Shown piece after piece: positions 36,100 to 47,735 of a DNA stretch of 64,000 bases (the first letter of the stretch is position 1; each line of letters opens with the position of its first letter). Origin of the DNA: Dillenia suffruticosa. Taxonomy: Eukaryota; Streptophyta; Magnoliopsida; Dilleniales; Dilleniaceae. The notes below the pieces were generated by a model. That model made no database searches. It was given only the letters and a program-made list of their open reading frames with translations, and had not been told where the DNA came from. The stretch lies in contig JAVTVX010000034.1 of NCBI GenBank assembly GCA_033439265.1, forward strand, positions 10,261,001 to 10,325,000, written 5' to 3'. Position numbers and translations under genes: made by a program.

Positions 36100-38110
36100 A
36101 TTTTCACTGTTATTGTTTGTGGTCAGTAAATATAACACTTTTAGGAACGGTTTGAAAACAGTTAGTATGTGATCGTTTTACTATCTATCTAACCATACTG
36201 TCTGCATAAATTCTACATTTATGCTAACTCATATATTATACAGTTTTTAAAAACTATATTCAATTCAGACACTTATTTTTTGTGATCAGTAAATAAGGTA
36301 TAGTTTTAGAAACGGTTTGAAAACAATCTCAATATGAGTACTTCTACTCACTAATTAAGTATATCGTTTTCATAAATTTCACACAAATCTGATGATTATT
36401 ATTTGTGGTTAGTAAATATGACCAGGTTTTAGAGATGGTTTGAAAAATATCTCTAAATAACTATTCTTTATTATCTAGTTAACCATATCGTGGATATAAG
36501 TTGTATATCTATGCTAATTTATTCATTGTACAATATTTAAAATTTATGTTCAATTCTGACGATTATCATTTGTGGTTAGTAAATATGACAAAGTGTTAGG
36601 AACAGTTTGAAAACAGTTTCGATTTGACTTTTTTTACTGTCTAATAAGTATACCAGTTTCGTAAGTTCGGTTTAATTTTGACAATTATTATTTGTGATCA
36701 CTAGATATGGTAGAGTTTTAGAGACTATTATTTAACTGTCTTTATATGTCTATTATTTACTATCTACTTAACCATACCGTCTGTATCCGTTATTCATCTA
36801 TCGTAACCCATATTTTTTCTAGTCGCTAAAAGTTATGTTCAATTGAAACGCTCATTTTTTATTGTTAGTAAATATTGCAGAGTTTTAAAAAATATTTGAA
36901 AACAGTCTCGATATGACTACTTTTACTCACTACTTAATCATATCATTTTCATAAGTTTCACTTAAATCTGAGAATTATTATTTGTGGTTAGTAAAAATGG
37001 CAGAGTTTTAGAGACGATTTGAAAAATATCTGTAAATAAATCTTTTTTACTATCTAGTTAACCATATCGTGGACATAAGTTGTATATCTATACTAACTTA
37101 TACATTATACAGTCTTTAAGACACATGTTCAATTCGAACGATTATCATTTGTGGTTAGTAAATATGACATACTTTTAGGGACGATTTGAAAATAGTCTCG
37201 ATATGACTCTTTTTACAGTCTACGTAAGTATACCAGTTTTGTAAGTTCTATTTAATTCTGACAGTTGTTATTTGTGGTTGGAAGATATAGTAGAGTTTTA
37301 GGGACTGTTATTTAACTGTCTTTATATATCTATTCTTTACTATCTACTTAACCATACCGTTTGCACTAGTTTTTCATATTTCCTAAATCATATATTATGC
37401 AGTCGTTAAAAGTTATATTCAATTGAAACGCTAATCTTTTATGGTTAGTAAATATGTCAGAGTGTCTCGATAAAACTATTTTTGATTGTTACTTAAACAT
37501 ATTGTCTTCATAAGTTGTACTCAATTCTGACTGTCATTATTTGTGATAAGTAAATATGACAGAGTTCTAGATAGGGGTTGAAAAATGTCTCTATATGATT
37601 CATTTTTTACAATCTAGTTAACCATACCGTCGAGATAAATTTTATATCTATGCTAACTTATATATTGTGCAATATTTAATACCTATGTTCAATTTTGACG
37701 CATATCATTTGTGGTTAGTAAAAATGACAGAGATTTATGGACGGTTTGAAAAATAGTCTCAATATTTTTCTTTTTTCTATCTGCTTAAGTATATAAATTT
37801 TATAAATTCTATTCAATTGTAAGAGTTCTTATATGGAGTTTGAGGGACGGTTTGAAAACGGTCACTATATGACTATTTTTATTGTCAACCTAACCAAACT
37901 GTCTGTATAAATTCTATATCGATACGAACTCAAATATTATACAGTCTTTAAAAACTATGCCCAATTCAGACATTTATCTTTTGTAGTCAGTAAATATGCA
38001 GAGTTTTAGAGAATGTTTGAGAATATTTTCATTATGACTATTTTAACTCACTACTTAAGCATATCGTTTTCATAAGTTCTACTCAATTCTGATAGTTATT
38101 ATTTTTTATG
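36100..38110 (+). repeat. Subterminal array with dimeric higher-order structure
   Basis: The phrase GGTTAGTAAA or a close variant starts at 36121, 36284, 36407, 36574, 36696, 36863, 36986, 37153, 37276, 37443, 37545, 37713 and 37985. The spacings alternate 163-168 and 122-123 bp, so the true unit is a dimer of about 290 bp of two related monomers. Each monomer contains GACGGTTTGAAAACAGTCTC and TTAACCATACCGT. The 37443-37545 interval and the stretch after 37713 are disturbed by deletion. CACTA-2 has a single monomer at the same place. Confidence 0.75.
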
Positions 38111-38129
38111 ACTACAAGAGTTTCGAAGT

Positions 38130-38275
38130 CTAATTTGTCATTCTGAAGTGTGATCACTGGTATTTTAAAAAGTGTTGGGATAAGTTTAATAAGAGAAAAT
38201 AGAGTGGAACTAAGTTCGAGGGATAGAAGTATAAATCTGCGAATGTTACAAAGAGCATAATGGATTTTGCAAGAT
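38130..38275 (+). other. Possible captured copia gag fragment
   Basis: AAGTGTGATCACTGG and the following bases can be read as a partial CCHC-like knuckle (KCDHW..FKKCWDK), as in copia gag. Too short and degenerate to be certain; it joins directly to the truncated transposon-protein frame. Confidence 0.2.
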
Positions 38276-38280
38276 GATGT

Positions 38281-39216
38281 GTGGGTTCATCCGAAAACAG
38301 ATTTCTTAGGGAGGATAGGGAAGAAGAAGCAAGGAATGAAGGAGGAATTGGTAACGAAGCTGAAGAAGAAGAAGAAGAAGATCAAGGGAATGAAGGAGGA
38401 GATGAGAATGAAAATGAAGGAAATGAAGGAGGAGATGGAGGATGGAATGACTACCATCGGAATGCCAATGACGAGGCAACGTGGAATGATTTGTTTCAAT
38501 GTATTTATGGTTTGAAAACAGACATTGGCATGCTTAATGAGCAAGTTGGAGGACTTAGGACGGAAATGCGAGAACATAAGATAGAAATGGTAGAAACAAG
38601 GACAAAAATGGGTCGACTGAGTAGTGAAGTAGATGAAATTGAGAGACGACTATTTGGAATGCAACAATATACATATGAATTTGCATATCAGAATGCAGAG
38701 CAGCATCACCAAATGATATGTCAAATGTTGAATATCAGAGCAGACCTTGGGGTAAATTCCAAATCTATTGAATGTATCAGAGACCATTTACAGATAGGCA
38801 ACCCGGCCCGACCTTCATGCTCTGCTGCTCAGCCTTCTTTATCTCCCAATCATGCCACTCAACCTTCTTCCTCTGCCACTCCTACACCACCATGTTGCTT
38901 TGGCTTTGCCCACCCGTTTGTTTTACACCCACCTTCTACATTTGGTTCTCCTGCTCCTGATACTCACCCTTGTGCTTCTGACACTCAGCTTAGCCGTGAC
39001 AATCCTGCCCCTTGGCATCCGTTTCCAACATTTGGTTCTCCTCACACACTCACAACAACTACCTGGGGTAATACTCTTACCCCTATTACTACTGCCAATC
39101 CTTTTACCATTGAGCAAGTTGTTAATGCTGTAATAGCAAATCCGGAGTCGAAAGATGCTACAAGAAAGAGTGTAAAAAATTTAAGACCAAAAGTTAAAAA
39201 TAACAATTTGAAGTAA
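38281..39216 (+). pseudogene. C-terminal half of transposon-protein gene (CACTA-3 copy)
   Basis: An open frame of 311 residues: acidic N-terminal stretch, a coiled-coil-like middle with repeated R.EM.E patterns (residues about 85-130), an IECIRDHLQ motif (about 160-168) and a long Pro/Ser/Thr/Phe-rich tail closing with LRPKVKN. The motif order equals the C-terminal half of 19193-20799, which has YCIRDHLQ and FRPKV. The N-terminal domain is missing, so I class it as a truncated copy, although the remaining frame has stayed open. Confidence 0.65.
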
Positions 39217-39935
39217 TTATGTGTACTTGCTTCCCTTCCCTTGCTTTTTGCATTTGTATTTGTAGTTTTGTTCATTTTGTATTGTCATGTGTATTTCAAT
39301 ATTGATGTGTTGATCTTTTCTGTTTTTCAATGTTAAAAATTCTAGTAATTATGTCTATTTTGTATTTTTCTATTTGTATTTTAATATGTTTTGTAATTTT
39401 TTTATTCTCATTGTATTTTGATTTGTAATGTAATGTTTAGTTGTATTTGTAAATATCTGAATTTTAATTTTCTAATGTAATGATATGTTGTAATTGTAAT
39501 GTTTATTAAGAACGTGAGGTTGGTCGTGGTTAAATTTTGTTGATCAACCAATCTGTTAGGTTAGTTAGGACAGTAAGGAGTGTTAAACAAAATGTATAAA
39601 AAAGGGTAAGTTCTAGAAGAAAGAGGGAAAAAGAATTGATTCCTTAATTTGTTCCGAGTCTTCTCTCTGTCTCTCTATCTCTCTCCCCATCTGTCTCTAT
39701 CTCTCATCTTCTCAATCTCTGCAACTCCTTCTTTATGTTCTCCTCAAATTTTTCTTTCAATCTCTAACCTTTCTTCTATGGACCCTATGAACTCTATCAG
39801 AATGCACAAATCAACCATGCTCTGTTTTGACTTCTTACTCTGTTTTTCGGTTCCATTTCATGTGTATTCTTGCTCTTTTTTTTTTTTCCATTTGGGTTTG
39901 AAACCAATGTCTTTAATGTTTTAGTCCTGTGCCAC
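39217..39935 (+). other. 3' flank and CT-rich DNA
   Basis: T-rich likely 3' untranslated sequence with ATGTAATG units, then a TCTCTCTCTATCTCTC-rich tract at 39660-39715. No gene; the frames here are artefacts of the pyrimidine tract. Confidence 0.5.
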
Positions 39936-39939
39936 CTTA

Positions 39940-40210
39940 GCAATGGGTCGCAGGGTGAGCACCCGGGCAAGCCGCCGTGCTTCCGTGCACGCCGCCGTGC
40001 TTCTGTGCACGCCGCCGTGCTTCCGTGCACCATGGGCGGAGGCCCTGGCTAGCCGCACAAGCCCGGAATCCCTCGCGGGCGCAATCTCCTCTCATGCGGG
40101 CACAGTCTCCTGCTCATGCTGCTCCCGCCCAAGTATGGGCATAAGCCCGGGAACCCCTTTGCGGGCGCAGCCTCGTGCTCATGCTGCCCCCGCCCAGTCA
40201 TGGACATAAA
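39940..40210. repeat. GC-rich island 1 of CACTA-3
   Basis: Contains three tandem 21-bp units (GCCGCCGTGCTTCCGTGCAC type, 39970-40031) and then two diverged copies of a segment with GCCCGG, GCGGGCGCA and CTCATGCTGC (about 40060-40205). Located just after the transposon-protein fragment, as island 2 is in CACTA-2. Confidence 0.6.
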
Positions 40211-40285
40211 CCCTGCAATAATAATCAGCAGTAGTGGTAAGTATGATAAGTAGTGGTAAGTAATTATAAACAGTGGTAAGTAATT
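40211..40285 (+). repeat. GTAAGTAGTGG microrepeats
   Basis: Several copies of AGTGGTAAGTA in about 60 bases, of the type scattered through CACTA-2. Confidence 0.5.
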
Positions 40286-40361
40286 TCAATTTTCATCTGA
40301 ATACTTCTCATCAATACAATCTGAATTTCATACATCTTAATTCTATTCGTTCAAGGTTTAT

Positions 40362-43300
40362 TTACGATTTTTTTAGCTTTGCTTTGATTAGTTTGCTTTG
40401 TGGTGCTGATGGTCGTGAGATCTTCTCCATAATGTCGCTTCGAACACTATTATGCTCAGACATTAAAAGTTTCAAAAAATATTTCTTTCTCAAAAAATTT
40501 AGCTCCTGAAACCATCCAGCCATGAAAATTCATAAATTGATCGTATCAATCCAATTCAAATAAAAATGATTAAATGCAATAAGAAAATATATATACTTCC
40601 TGAGTTGGTGTAGTCCAATTCAAGTTCTTTTTATTTACCAAATAATAATACTATGTATAGATGACAAAATAAGGAGTGAATAAGAGACTGATAGTATGAC
40701 AATTAGTGTTCAGTCAGCAAGATTCAAGTGTGTGCACTCAGGAAGAGTAAATGCATATGCATTTGTAAGGTGTAAAGTGATGTGTGTGTACTCAGGAAGA
40801 GTATATGCAAATGCATTTATAAGGTTTAAAGTGACGACTATGGAGAAATCAAATATTGCTAATTCCTACGTGTATTGAAACACTAAACAACTCGAATTAA
40901 GAACAATATAAAGATTAAAGATTGTAAAGATTAAGAATGGTGACAAAAGTTAAAACAATAAAAATTTACTGAAAACCATAAGGGAAGAATACATCTCGAG
41001 AAAAATGGAGATGAGTTCCGATTGTAGGTATTAAGAAGCCTGATATAGTAATCCATCGTCTACAAATATAACCAAAATCATTACAATCATTAAGTCAACT
41101 ATTGCAAATATAACCAAAGTCATTATCATTATGTAAACTATTGTAACTATAACCAAATTCATTAGTAGCATTATGTATTTCTGTTTGAAGGTAATAGTAA
41201 GAAAAAAAAAATTCTTACGCTAGGTTAAATATTTCAAATAATTAAAGATAAGATCAAAATTTTTTAATTTAAAATTTTTGATACATATCAATGTCCCAAC
41301 CAACTGAGGGGGCACGAACTCATGAGCATCAGTCCATGTGATATAATTTCCACCGATATTACATAAAATTGTTATGTCATTCTTAATAATTTTATATATC
41401 AATAATAATCAAAGTTAAAAATTTTCATGAAATTACATAACTTGTATAGGTAAACCATAGCTTGTCTGGCTTTATTTGGTATGGGTTTTCTTCCAAAAAA
41501 ATTCCATACACTCTCTTCTTCAGTGGAAAAATTTCTAACCTTAACAAAGGTTAAAATTGCATTTGTTTTCACGTCCTCCACCTCCAACTCCTTGCCCTCC
41601 TTCATTTCAGTAAAAACATTAACAACTTCACACAATTTGCCCACCTCCGCTTCTAAACCTTTGTCCCCTTTCTCCTCCTCTGCTACCTTTTCCTCATCAT
41701 CATTCCTTCGCTTCTTTTGAATGTTGTCTTCTTCATCCAATGATGCCTCAACCTCATCTCCAAAATTGTTGCAGAGTCTTGTTAATATAATAGAATGCAT
41801 TTGCAATAGATGAGACTGAAATTGAATTGACTCCTCCAACATTCGAATTGACTTTTGTAAAAACATTTTCATTTCTTGTTTGGTGCCAATTTTCTACATA
41901 AATATATATACATTGTAACATTCAAAAATTGCGGGATATGATAATAACTAGTAAATTGTACCTTCGTTTCTTCTCCGATTCTATCAGGATAATACAATTG
42001 CATTTCCTTCACTTCTTTGTTTTTTTCATCTTTTGATGACAACAAACCCAATGGAAGAATAATGCAACATATATGAATATAGAACAATAATGCAACATAT
42101 ATGAATTATATATGGAGACAATGCAGTTAACTTAATTAACTTACTTCTGCACACTCAAAGACAAGCCTCCTATTTACACACTCGCTAGTCCAATAGGCAA
42201 TTGGTAGTTTGTTTTCTTCACCACCCAAATTGCCGACTCTCACCTTCTCAAAGTAAAATATCGATATATACATATAATTTATATAAAACAAATTTCAATA
42301 TTTAGAAACCTTGAATTCATATTAATAACATTAAATTAATTTTATTCAATATTGAAATTATAATTATGAATATACCATAAGCAAGAATATACATCCACCA
42401 ATTGCCCTCTTCTTCCTCTTCTTGCCTTCTCTTCCTCCTGTCTGAAAAGCTTGAAATTGACAAATCTCATCATATAACCATTTTAATACAAAATCACCCC
42501 AGTTATATAGACCCGCTTTATCCACATCAATGGTTGCCTTTAGGTGTCTGGAAGAAGGGAAGATACTTGTGGTAGGACATAAAAAGCATCCGAGAAGGAA
42601 GAGCAAGAAGTAGCGTTTAAATTTTGGGGAGGAGGCTTCTTCCATGTGCATGTTCTCTTTCAACTCCGTATATTTTAGTTTCGAAAAATACTTTCTGATG
42701 TATGAAGACTCAACCAAAGATGAAGAGCCCAAAACTTCACGTCCAGTTGAAGTGATTCCTAGGATTCGTCCTATTTCCATAGGTGTCAACTTAAAGTTTT
42801 GGTTTGGACGAACACAAAGAAGTTTTCCATCGGTTCGAATCTCATTATTAATTCTTCACACAATTTTTGGCTTAATGTATCACCGCTGAGTTTCAAGATA
42901 TTGCCAAACCCCATATATTTTACCTCTTCTTTCATCTCATAACTAAGCGAAAGAATTACCTCCTTTAATTGCTTTGGAGAGCACCTCGTTTGAATCAGTG
43001 CCGGTGCAGGTGATGCCATTGCTCTACTTAGTGTAAGTAATTTCTTTGTTTCTTTCACTTTGTTGTAGTTGTTTCTCTCCCCTTCCTTTAATTTCTTCCA
43101 TTCTTCAATACTTTGACTCTATTCTTGCAATAATTTTTACATTATTGATAGTAATAATAATAAAATTATTAATATATACAGATGATGTTAGATTTCATTA
43201 CCTTACTCGCACGCAAGGTACTCCTCTTCTTCTTGTTCTTAGCCACTCCTTTCTTCTTCTCTTTTGTATCTAGAAACGTAAATAACGTATATTAAATTTC

Positions 43301-43452
43301 TAAAATTTATAACATAAATTACTAAATTTCAAATCAATTACTAAAAATCCCTAAATACTTTAATAACCAATAACCATTAATAAACTCAAATAAAAGATAA
43401 ATATATTGGAGGACGAACCTGCAAAAGTCTCATTGTCGGAATAAATTTCCAT
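40362..43452 (-). pseudogene. C48 protease gene remnant without catalytic exons (CACTA-3 copy)
   Basis: Minus-strand exons correspond to those at 14238-17575: first exon ATG at 43452; N-terminal domain 43050-42370 (RCSPKQLKEV, MGFGNILKL, then a frameshift near 42800, then MEIGRILGI and LFLLGCFLCPT); exon 4-like 42255-42145; exon 5-like near 42055-41965; acidic exon 6-like 41893-41440; exon 7-like 41380-41295; exon 8-like 41060-40972 (CILPLWFS); then the final exon 40507-40362 (LRKKYFLKLLMSEHNSVRS). Exons 9-12, which hold the catalytic His, Asp, Gln and Cys in the CACTA-2 copy, are absent; in their place is a 54-bp tandem duplication and unrelated DNA. Confidence 0.8.
40728..40844 (+). repeat. 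54-bp tandem duplication
   Basis: GTGTGCACTCAGGAAGAGTA and the following bases to AAGTGATG are repeated once with a 54-bp period (CTCAGGAAGAGTA at 40737 and 40791). The unit includes the palindrome ATGCATATGCAT in the first copy. Confidence 0.7.
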
Positions 43453-44700
43453 TTGTAGTTCTGATTCGAAATTTTCAAAATATTCAAAAATAATATTTTC
43501 AAACCTCTGCTCTTGGCCTCTCTGTTTTCAAAAAAAGTTCTCGATTCTTCTTCTCTGCCGTATCCTTATCTTCACTCTTTAGTCTTCACTCTTTATTTCT
43601 TTTGCTTTTTTCTTCTCCTCCTCCTCGCTCGTTCTCTCTTTCTCCTCCTCCTCCGTCGTTCCGTCTTTCTCATCCTCCTCCCTCGTTCTCTCCCTCTCTT
43701 TGACTCAGTTCTTGCAACAAGTATTTTTCTACAAATTTAACTTCGATAAACCATCAAAGTGAGTAATTTCACAGAGAAATGGTAGGAAATGCCGAAAAAA
43801 ACTGAAATGGTGATAACATGTTACCGAGAAATGCTGAGCAATGCAGAGACATTACCATTATTTCACCACCATTGGATGAAATGCCTTTTACCGGATCAAA
43901 TGCCTATCGTTGATGGTGTTCATAGGGTGTTGTGCTTATGGGTATTGTAAGTTGTGCGTACTTTGGAACTCATTGTTGAAAAGACGTATGAGTGACATGT
44001 TTTCTCTTCTGATGACTTTGAATCCCGGCCATTGGATCAAGCAACATAATCAACAACCAACCCTAACCGTCAATGCTTTGCTCACTAACTTACCATCCGT
44101 TACCATGACTTACCATCAATTAATACCAACCATCAATTACCCCAATCCATCAATTGCTATTGCATAATTGCATAATGTCTGAAACAAATATTTTAGTTTC
44201 AATTTACTATATTTAATTACTATATCTATATAATACTATAATCTGTTTAATTTTATATTTTATATTTAAATAAAAGTATATTTATGTAATTACAATTACT
44301 ATATCATTAATCTACTATATAAAGATAATGATAATGTTAAGGTTAAGTGAGGAAAGTAGAGTTAGATCGGACAACTGCAATGTACACTAAACATTACTCT
44401 ATTAGTATAATTTACAATATTTGATATTTAATGATTAAATAATACTATATTATTATCATTAACTATTTTTTAATACTATATTTATTTAATAACAAATTAC
44501 GAAAAAAGTTTATCCAATTATGAATATGACAATTACTAATTATAAAGAAGACAATTATCAAAACAACCAAAGAAATCGAGTTTGATTGAATGTCAAATTA
44601 CAATATTCTGTTTACAAACCAAAAACTTTTTTAAAGAACAAAATGTGGCTACAAATACTTTGTATTTATTTAATCTTAACTTTCTGATATGTTGATATGG
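43453..44700. other. Upstream region of protease remnant and AT-rich DNA
   Basis: CT-rich tract 43605-43700, then AT-rich sequence. No recognised gene; the open frames follow the pyrimidine bias. Confidence 0.45.
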
Positions 44701-44735
44701 ACAAAGTTTCTTGGCGCGAATATTAGCGCCAACAC
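44700..44735 (+). promoter_or_regulatory. Degenerate E2F-like motif pair upstream of transposase remnant
   Basis: TTGGCGCGAATATTAGCGCCAA (22 bases from 44711) is an imperfect inverted repeat of TTGGCGC; each half is one base short of the TTTGGCGC found seven times in CACTA-2. Confidence 0.3.
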
Positions 44736-44881
44736 CATATTTCCTTCTTTTTTTATTTCTTTTTTTGGGTCAAAAAATTAAATCAAAAATCACAATTTAT
44801 TTCATATGTCATTCATTCATTTATTTGACACATACAAATACTTCTCTAATATTTCTATCTTTACTTCTACAAAACAGAAAA

Positions 44882-45010
44882 ATGGAGAGGTCATGGATAT
44901 ATTCTAAATCAAGAGGTAGTGATAAATATATTGGCGGGGTTAATGCATTTCTTGAATTTGCATCGGCAAATATTCAATCTATGGATGACAAGATATCATG
45001 TAACAAATGA
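44882..45010 (+). pseudogene. TNP2 transposase 5' remnant (CACTA-3)
   Basis: About 40 codons resemble the start of 22209-25839: a SWIYSKSRGSDKYI beginning in place of RWMYSKSRASDEYI, then FLEFASANIQSMDDKISC, after which similarity ends at a stop. Everything downstream of the transposase-associated domain's first half is deleted. Confidence 0.85.
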
Positions 45011-46509
45011 TAAAGTATAGTAACAAATTATAAGTACCAAATCCCTAAATTGCATTGTATCAAATTTTGAAATTTTAAATATACTATTATTTTAAATAAT
45101 GATATATTATATATTACATAATTTATTAAGAATATTATATAATATAATATTAATTAGTATTAATTTCCACCAGAAAATTTTTCAAAATTAAAGAAAAAAT
45201 CTTAATTATCAATCGCAAACCAATCGACAACTCTATATACACACGTTACTAATATTACTACATGTTACTATATATTACAATCTATCACTATTTATTATAA
45301 TTTGTTACTATATACTACTATATATTACAACGTTACTATGTGTTACTATATATTACTATATATTACAATTTATGGTGTATTTTTTAATTACAATTACTAT
45401 ATACTTAGTATTAAATAATTATCACTATTACATAGTAGTATTACATACTACGATATATTATTATATATTAATATACATTACCATACTAGGTTATATTTGT
45501 TGGAGTGTCAATATATTATTATCTATTATTATATATTACTATTACCCGTATATTACTATTTTATTATATAATCTTATTCTAGTATATTAGTACTTTTTTT
45601 TTAATTACAATTACTATTTTATTATAAATTACTATTATATTATTAATATATACGACTATTATAGATACATTTAATCTAACATTGGCATGCCACTTCTATT
45701 ACCGATTTTATATAATAAGTTACATAAATAAGAATAATATTTAAACAAAACATCTTATCATCAATATTATATGAATCAATAAAATTTCAAAGAAAAATGG
45801 AGGAATTTTTATTATTTATTCACATTATATAATTTTATATAAATTTCAAATTAAACGAATGACAACATTAATATTAATTTCAATCTCAATGTTCATTTTT
45901 ACTTTAAAGATAGTGTATTAATTAATTAATTAATTAAATTATTCAATTCCATTCAACTCGATATAAATATATTCTATATATTTCTTTAATTTAATTTACA
46001 TGTAATTTCATTTAATTTGGTTCATAAACATATATTTTGAATAGATGAAGATTTTTTAGATATGTGTTATCAGTTTTATTTAATTGTTATTTGCAATTAT
46101 GCATACTAACCGGTGGTAATAAAGTAGTAGCAATTAAGTCATGATAAAATCTAATTTAAAAAAAATTTAATAATAAATTTTAAATTAAGTGACTTTTTCA
46201 CTATTCTAAGTTCTCGACATGAAATTAAAAATTATATAAAATCAATATGCAACAAATCTTACCGATTTAAAAATATGAAAAAAAGAAATATATGAAAGAA
46301 GAAAAAGGCAATGGTAAGAATTTCAATTTAAAAAAGACGGTAAGAAATGCGAAAAAAGGTGGGTGATGAAAAAAAGAGCGGTACAAAATGATGCGTTTTG
46401 TAATTGGATTCTAATCCAAAATTATTATATTAAGTATGAAACATTTCTTTCCTCAAAGCTCCTCAAAGTTCTTACTCTAAAAGCATCTGCTCTGCGAACC
46501 ACCGTAGCT
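45011..46509. repeat. AT-rich DNA with TTACTATATATTAC microrepeats
   Basis: Dense TTACTATATATTAC-like units at 45240-45600, the reverse orientation of the GTAATAAG-type units, and AT-rich DNA after. No gene. Confidence 0.5.
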
Positions 46510-46998
46510 ATGGGACGAACTAAATGCCGGATAAATATTGTTACTCAGCATGAAAAATCATAACAATCCCAACAACAAATTCAATATGAAGAAACCCAAT
46601 CTTGCGAAAATGTTACCCCAGGTATTATTTTAATTTGAGGTTTGACATTATCATGGTATCAACTGACAACTCATGTTTATTTTTCAGTAGTTGTGAAGAA
46701 ATATAGAGATTCAACACGCTGTCAAAATGTTTGGGACTTAGAAAAAAGACAACGTATGCCGGTTGAAATGAACGAATTAAATCACAACAACGTATGCTGT
46801 CATGAAGAATGAAGAGGCCCAATTTAATCCCATAGGTAATATTTTCTTTTATAACCATTCTTTATATTATTTATAATGTTACTACATGATTGTATTAACT
46901 TCACTTTTTTATTCATTTTTTTATTGACAGGAAGAAATTTTGACATAAACTTATTGTTCACTGATTTGCTTAGTTTTGGAAATATGGTGGGATTGTGA
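46510..46998 (+). pseudogene. TnpA-like gene remnant (CACTA-3)
   Basis: ATG 46510 starts GRTKCRINIV, like the CACTA-2 exon 1, but reaches a stop after 17 codons. At 46688-46790 the exon 2 similarity (TRCQNVWDLEKRQRM, VEMNELNH) resumes and then jumps at once to sequence matching the end of exon 7 (CCCATAGGTAATATTTTC). Most of the gene is lost. Confidence 0.75.
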
Positions 46999-47389
46999 TC
47001 TCCAAATTATAATGGTAATATATTTGGTGATGGAATGAACGTTTTTTGTTTCATTTTGGGTTTCACCAAGAGATGTTTTTTATTTCATTTTTGTTTCACC
47101 CTCTTACTATTAGTACAAGACAGACATGTTATTGTGGAACAGGAATCTTTCTTTCATCTTGGTCTTATATCTATTACTCAATGTAATGTACTGCTTAAAC
47201 TTGGTATGTTAATACAATTCTGTTTAAATTTATAATATTTTTGTAATTCTTTTATACACACTTAAATCATGTGGTGGTGATGACTAATTTTATATCATTA
47301 TATTATTTAATTTGATAATAATCAAGGTGTATTTATTTTAATAATAATATTTTTAAAATAAAAAAATGAAGTAATCGCTCTGACATGCA
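46999..47389. other. AT-rich spacer
   Basis: No recognised coding or repeat. Confidence 0.5.
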
Positions 47390-47735
47390 TGGTATTTTCT
47401 TACGTCCGGCATGCATGCACGGGCCCCTGTGAGGCATATGCTTATGCCCGTCCATCATGCGAGTACCCCTGTGAGGCGTATGCTTGAGCTCTTCTTGTGC
47501 CCATCCGCCCCTATGAGGATATGCTTGAACCCTTCTTGCGTCCGTCCGCCCCTGTGAGGCGTATGCTTGAGCCCTTCTTGCGCCCGTTTGCCCTTGTGAG
47601 GCATATGCTTGAGAGGCATATGCTTGAGCCCTTCTTGCGCCCGTTTGCCCCTGTGAGGCATATGCTTGAGCCCTTCTTGCATCCGTCCGCCCTTGTGAGG
47701 CGTATGCTTGCGCCCTTCTTACACCCGTCCATGAA
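47390..47735. repeat. GC-rich island 2 of CACTA-3: 42-bp tandem repeat
   Basis: Seven to eight tandem units of 42 bp (TGCTTGAGCCCTTCTTGCGC start, GTGAGGCATA end), one of them shortened to 15 bp (TGCTTGAGAGGCATA). Because 42 is a multiple of three, long frames stay open on both strands and give 14-residue peptide repeats; these are not genes. Confidence 0.8.

Noticed and set aside
36100..38110. CRISPR-like regularly spaced repeats
   Set aside because: The whole unit, not only a short core, is conserved, spacing alternates, and the genome is a plant; it is a subterminal satellite.
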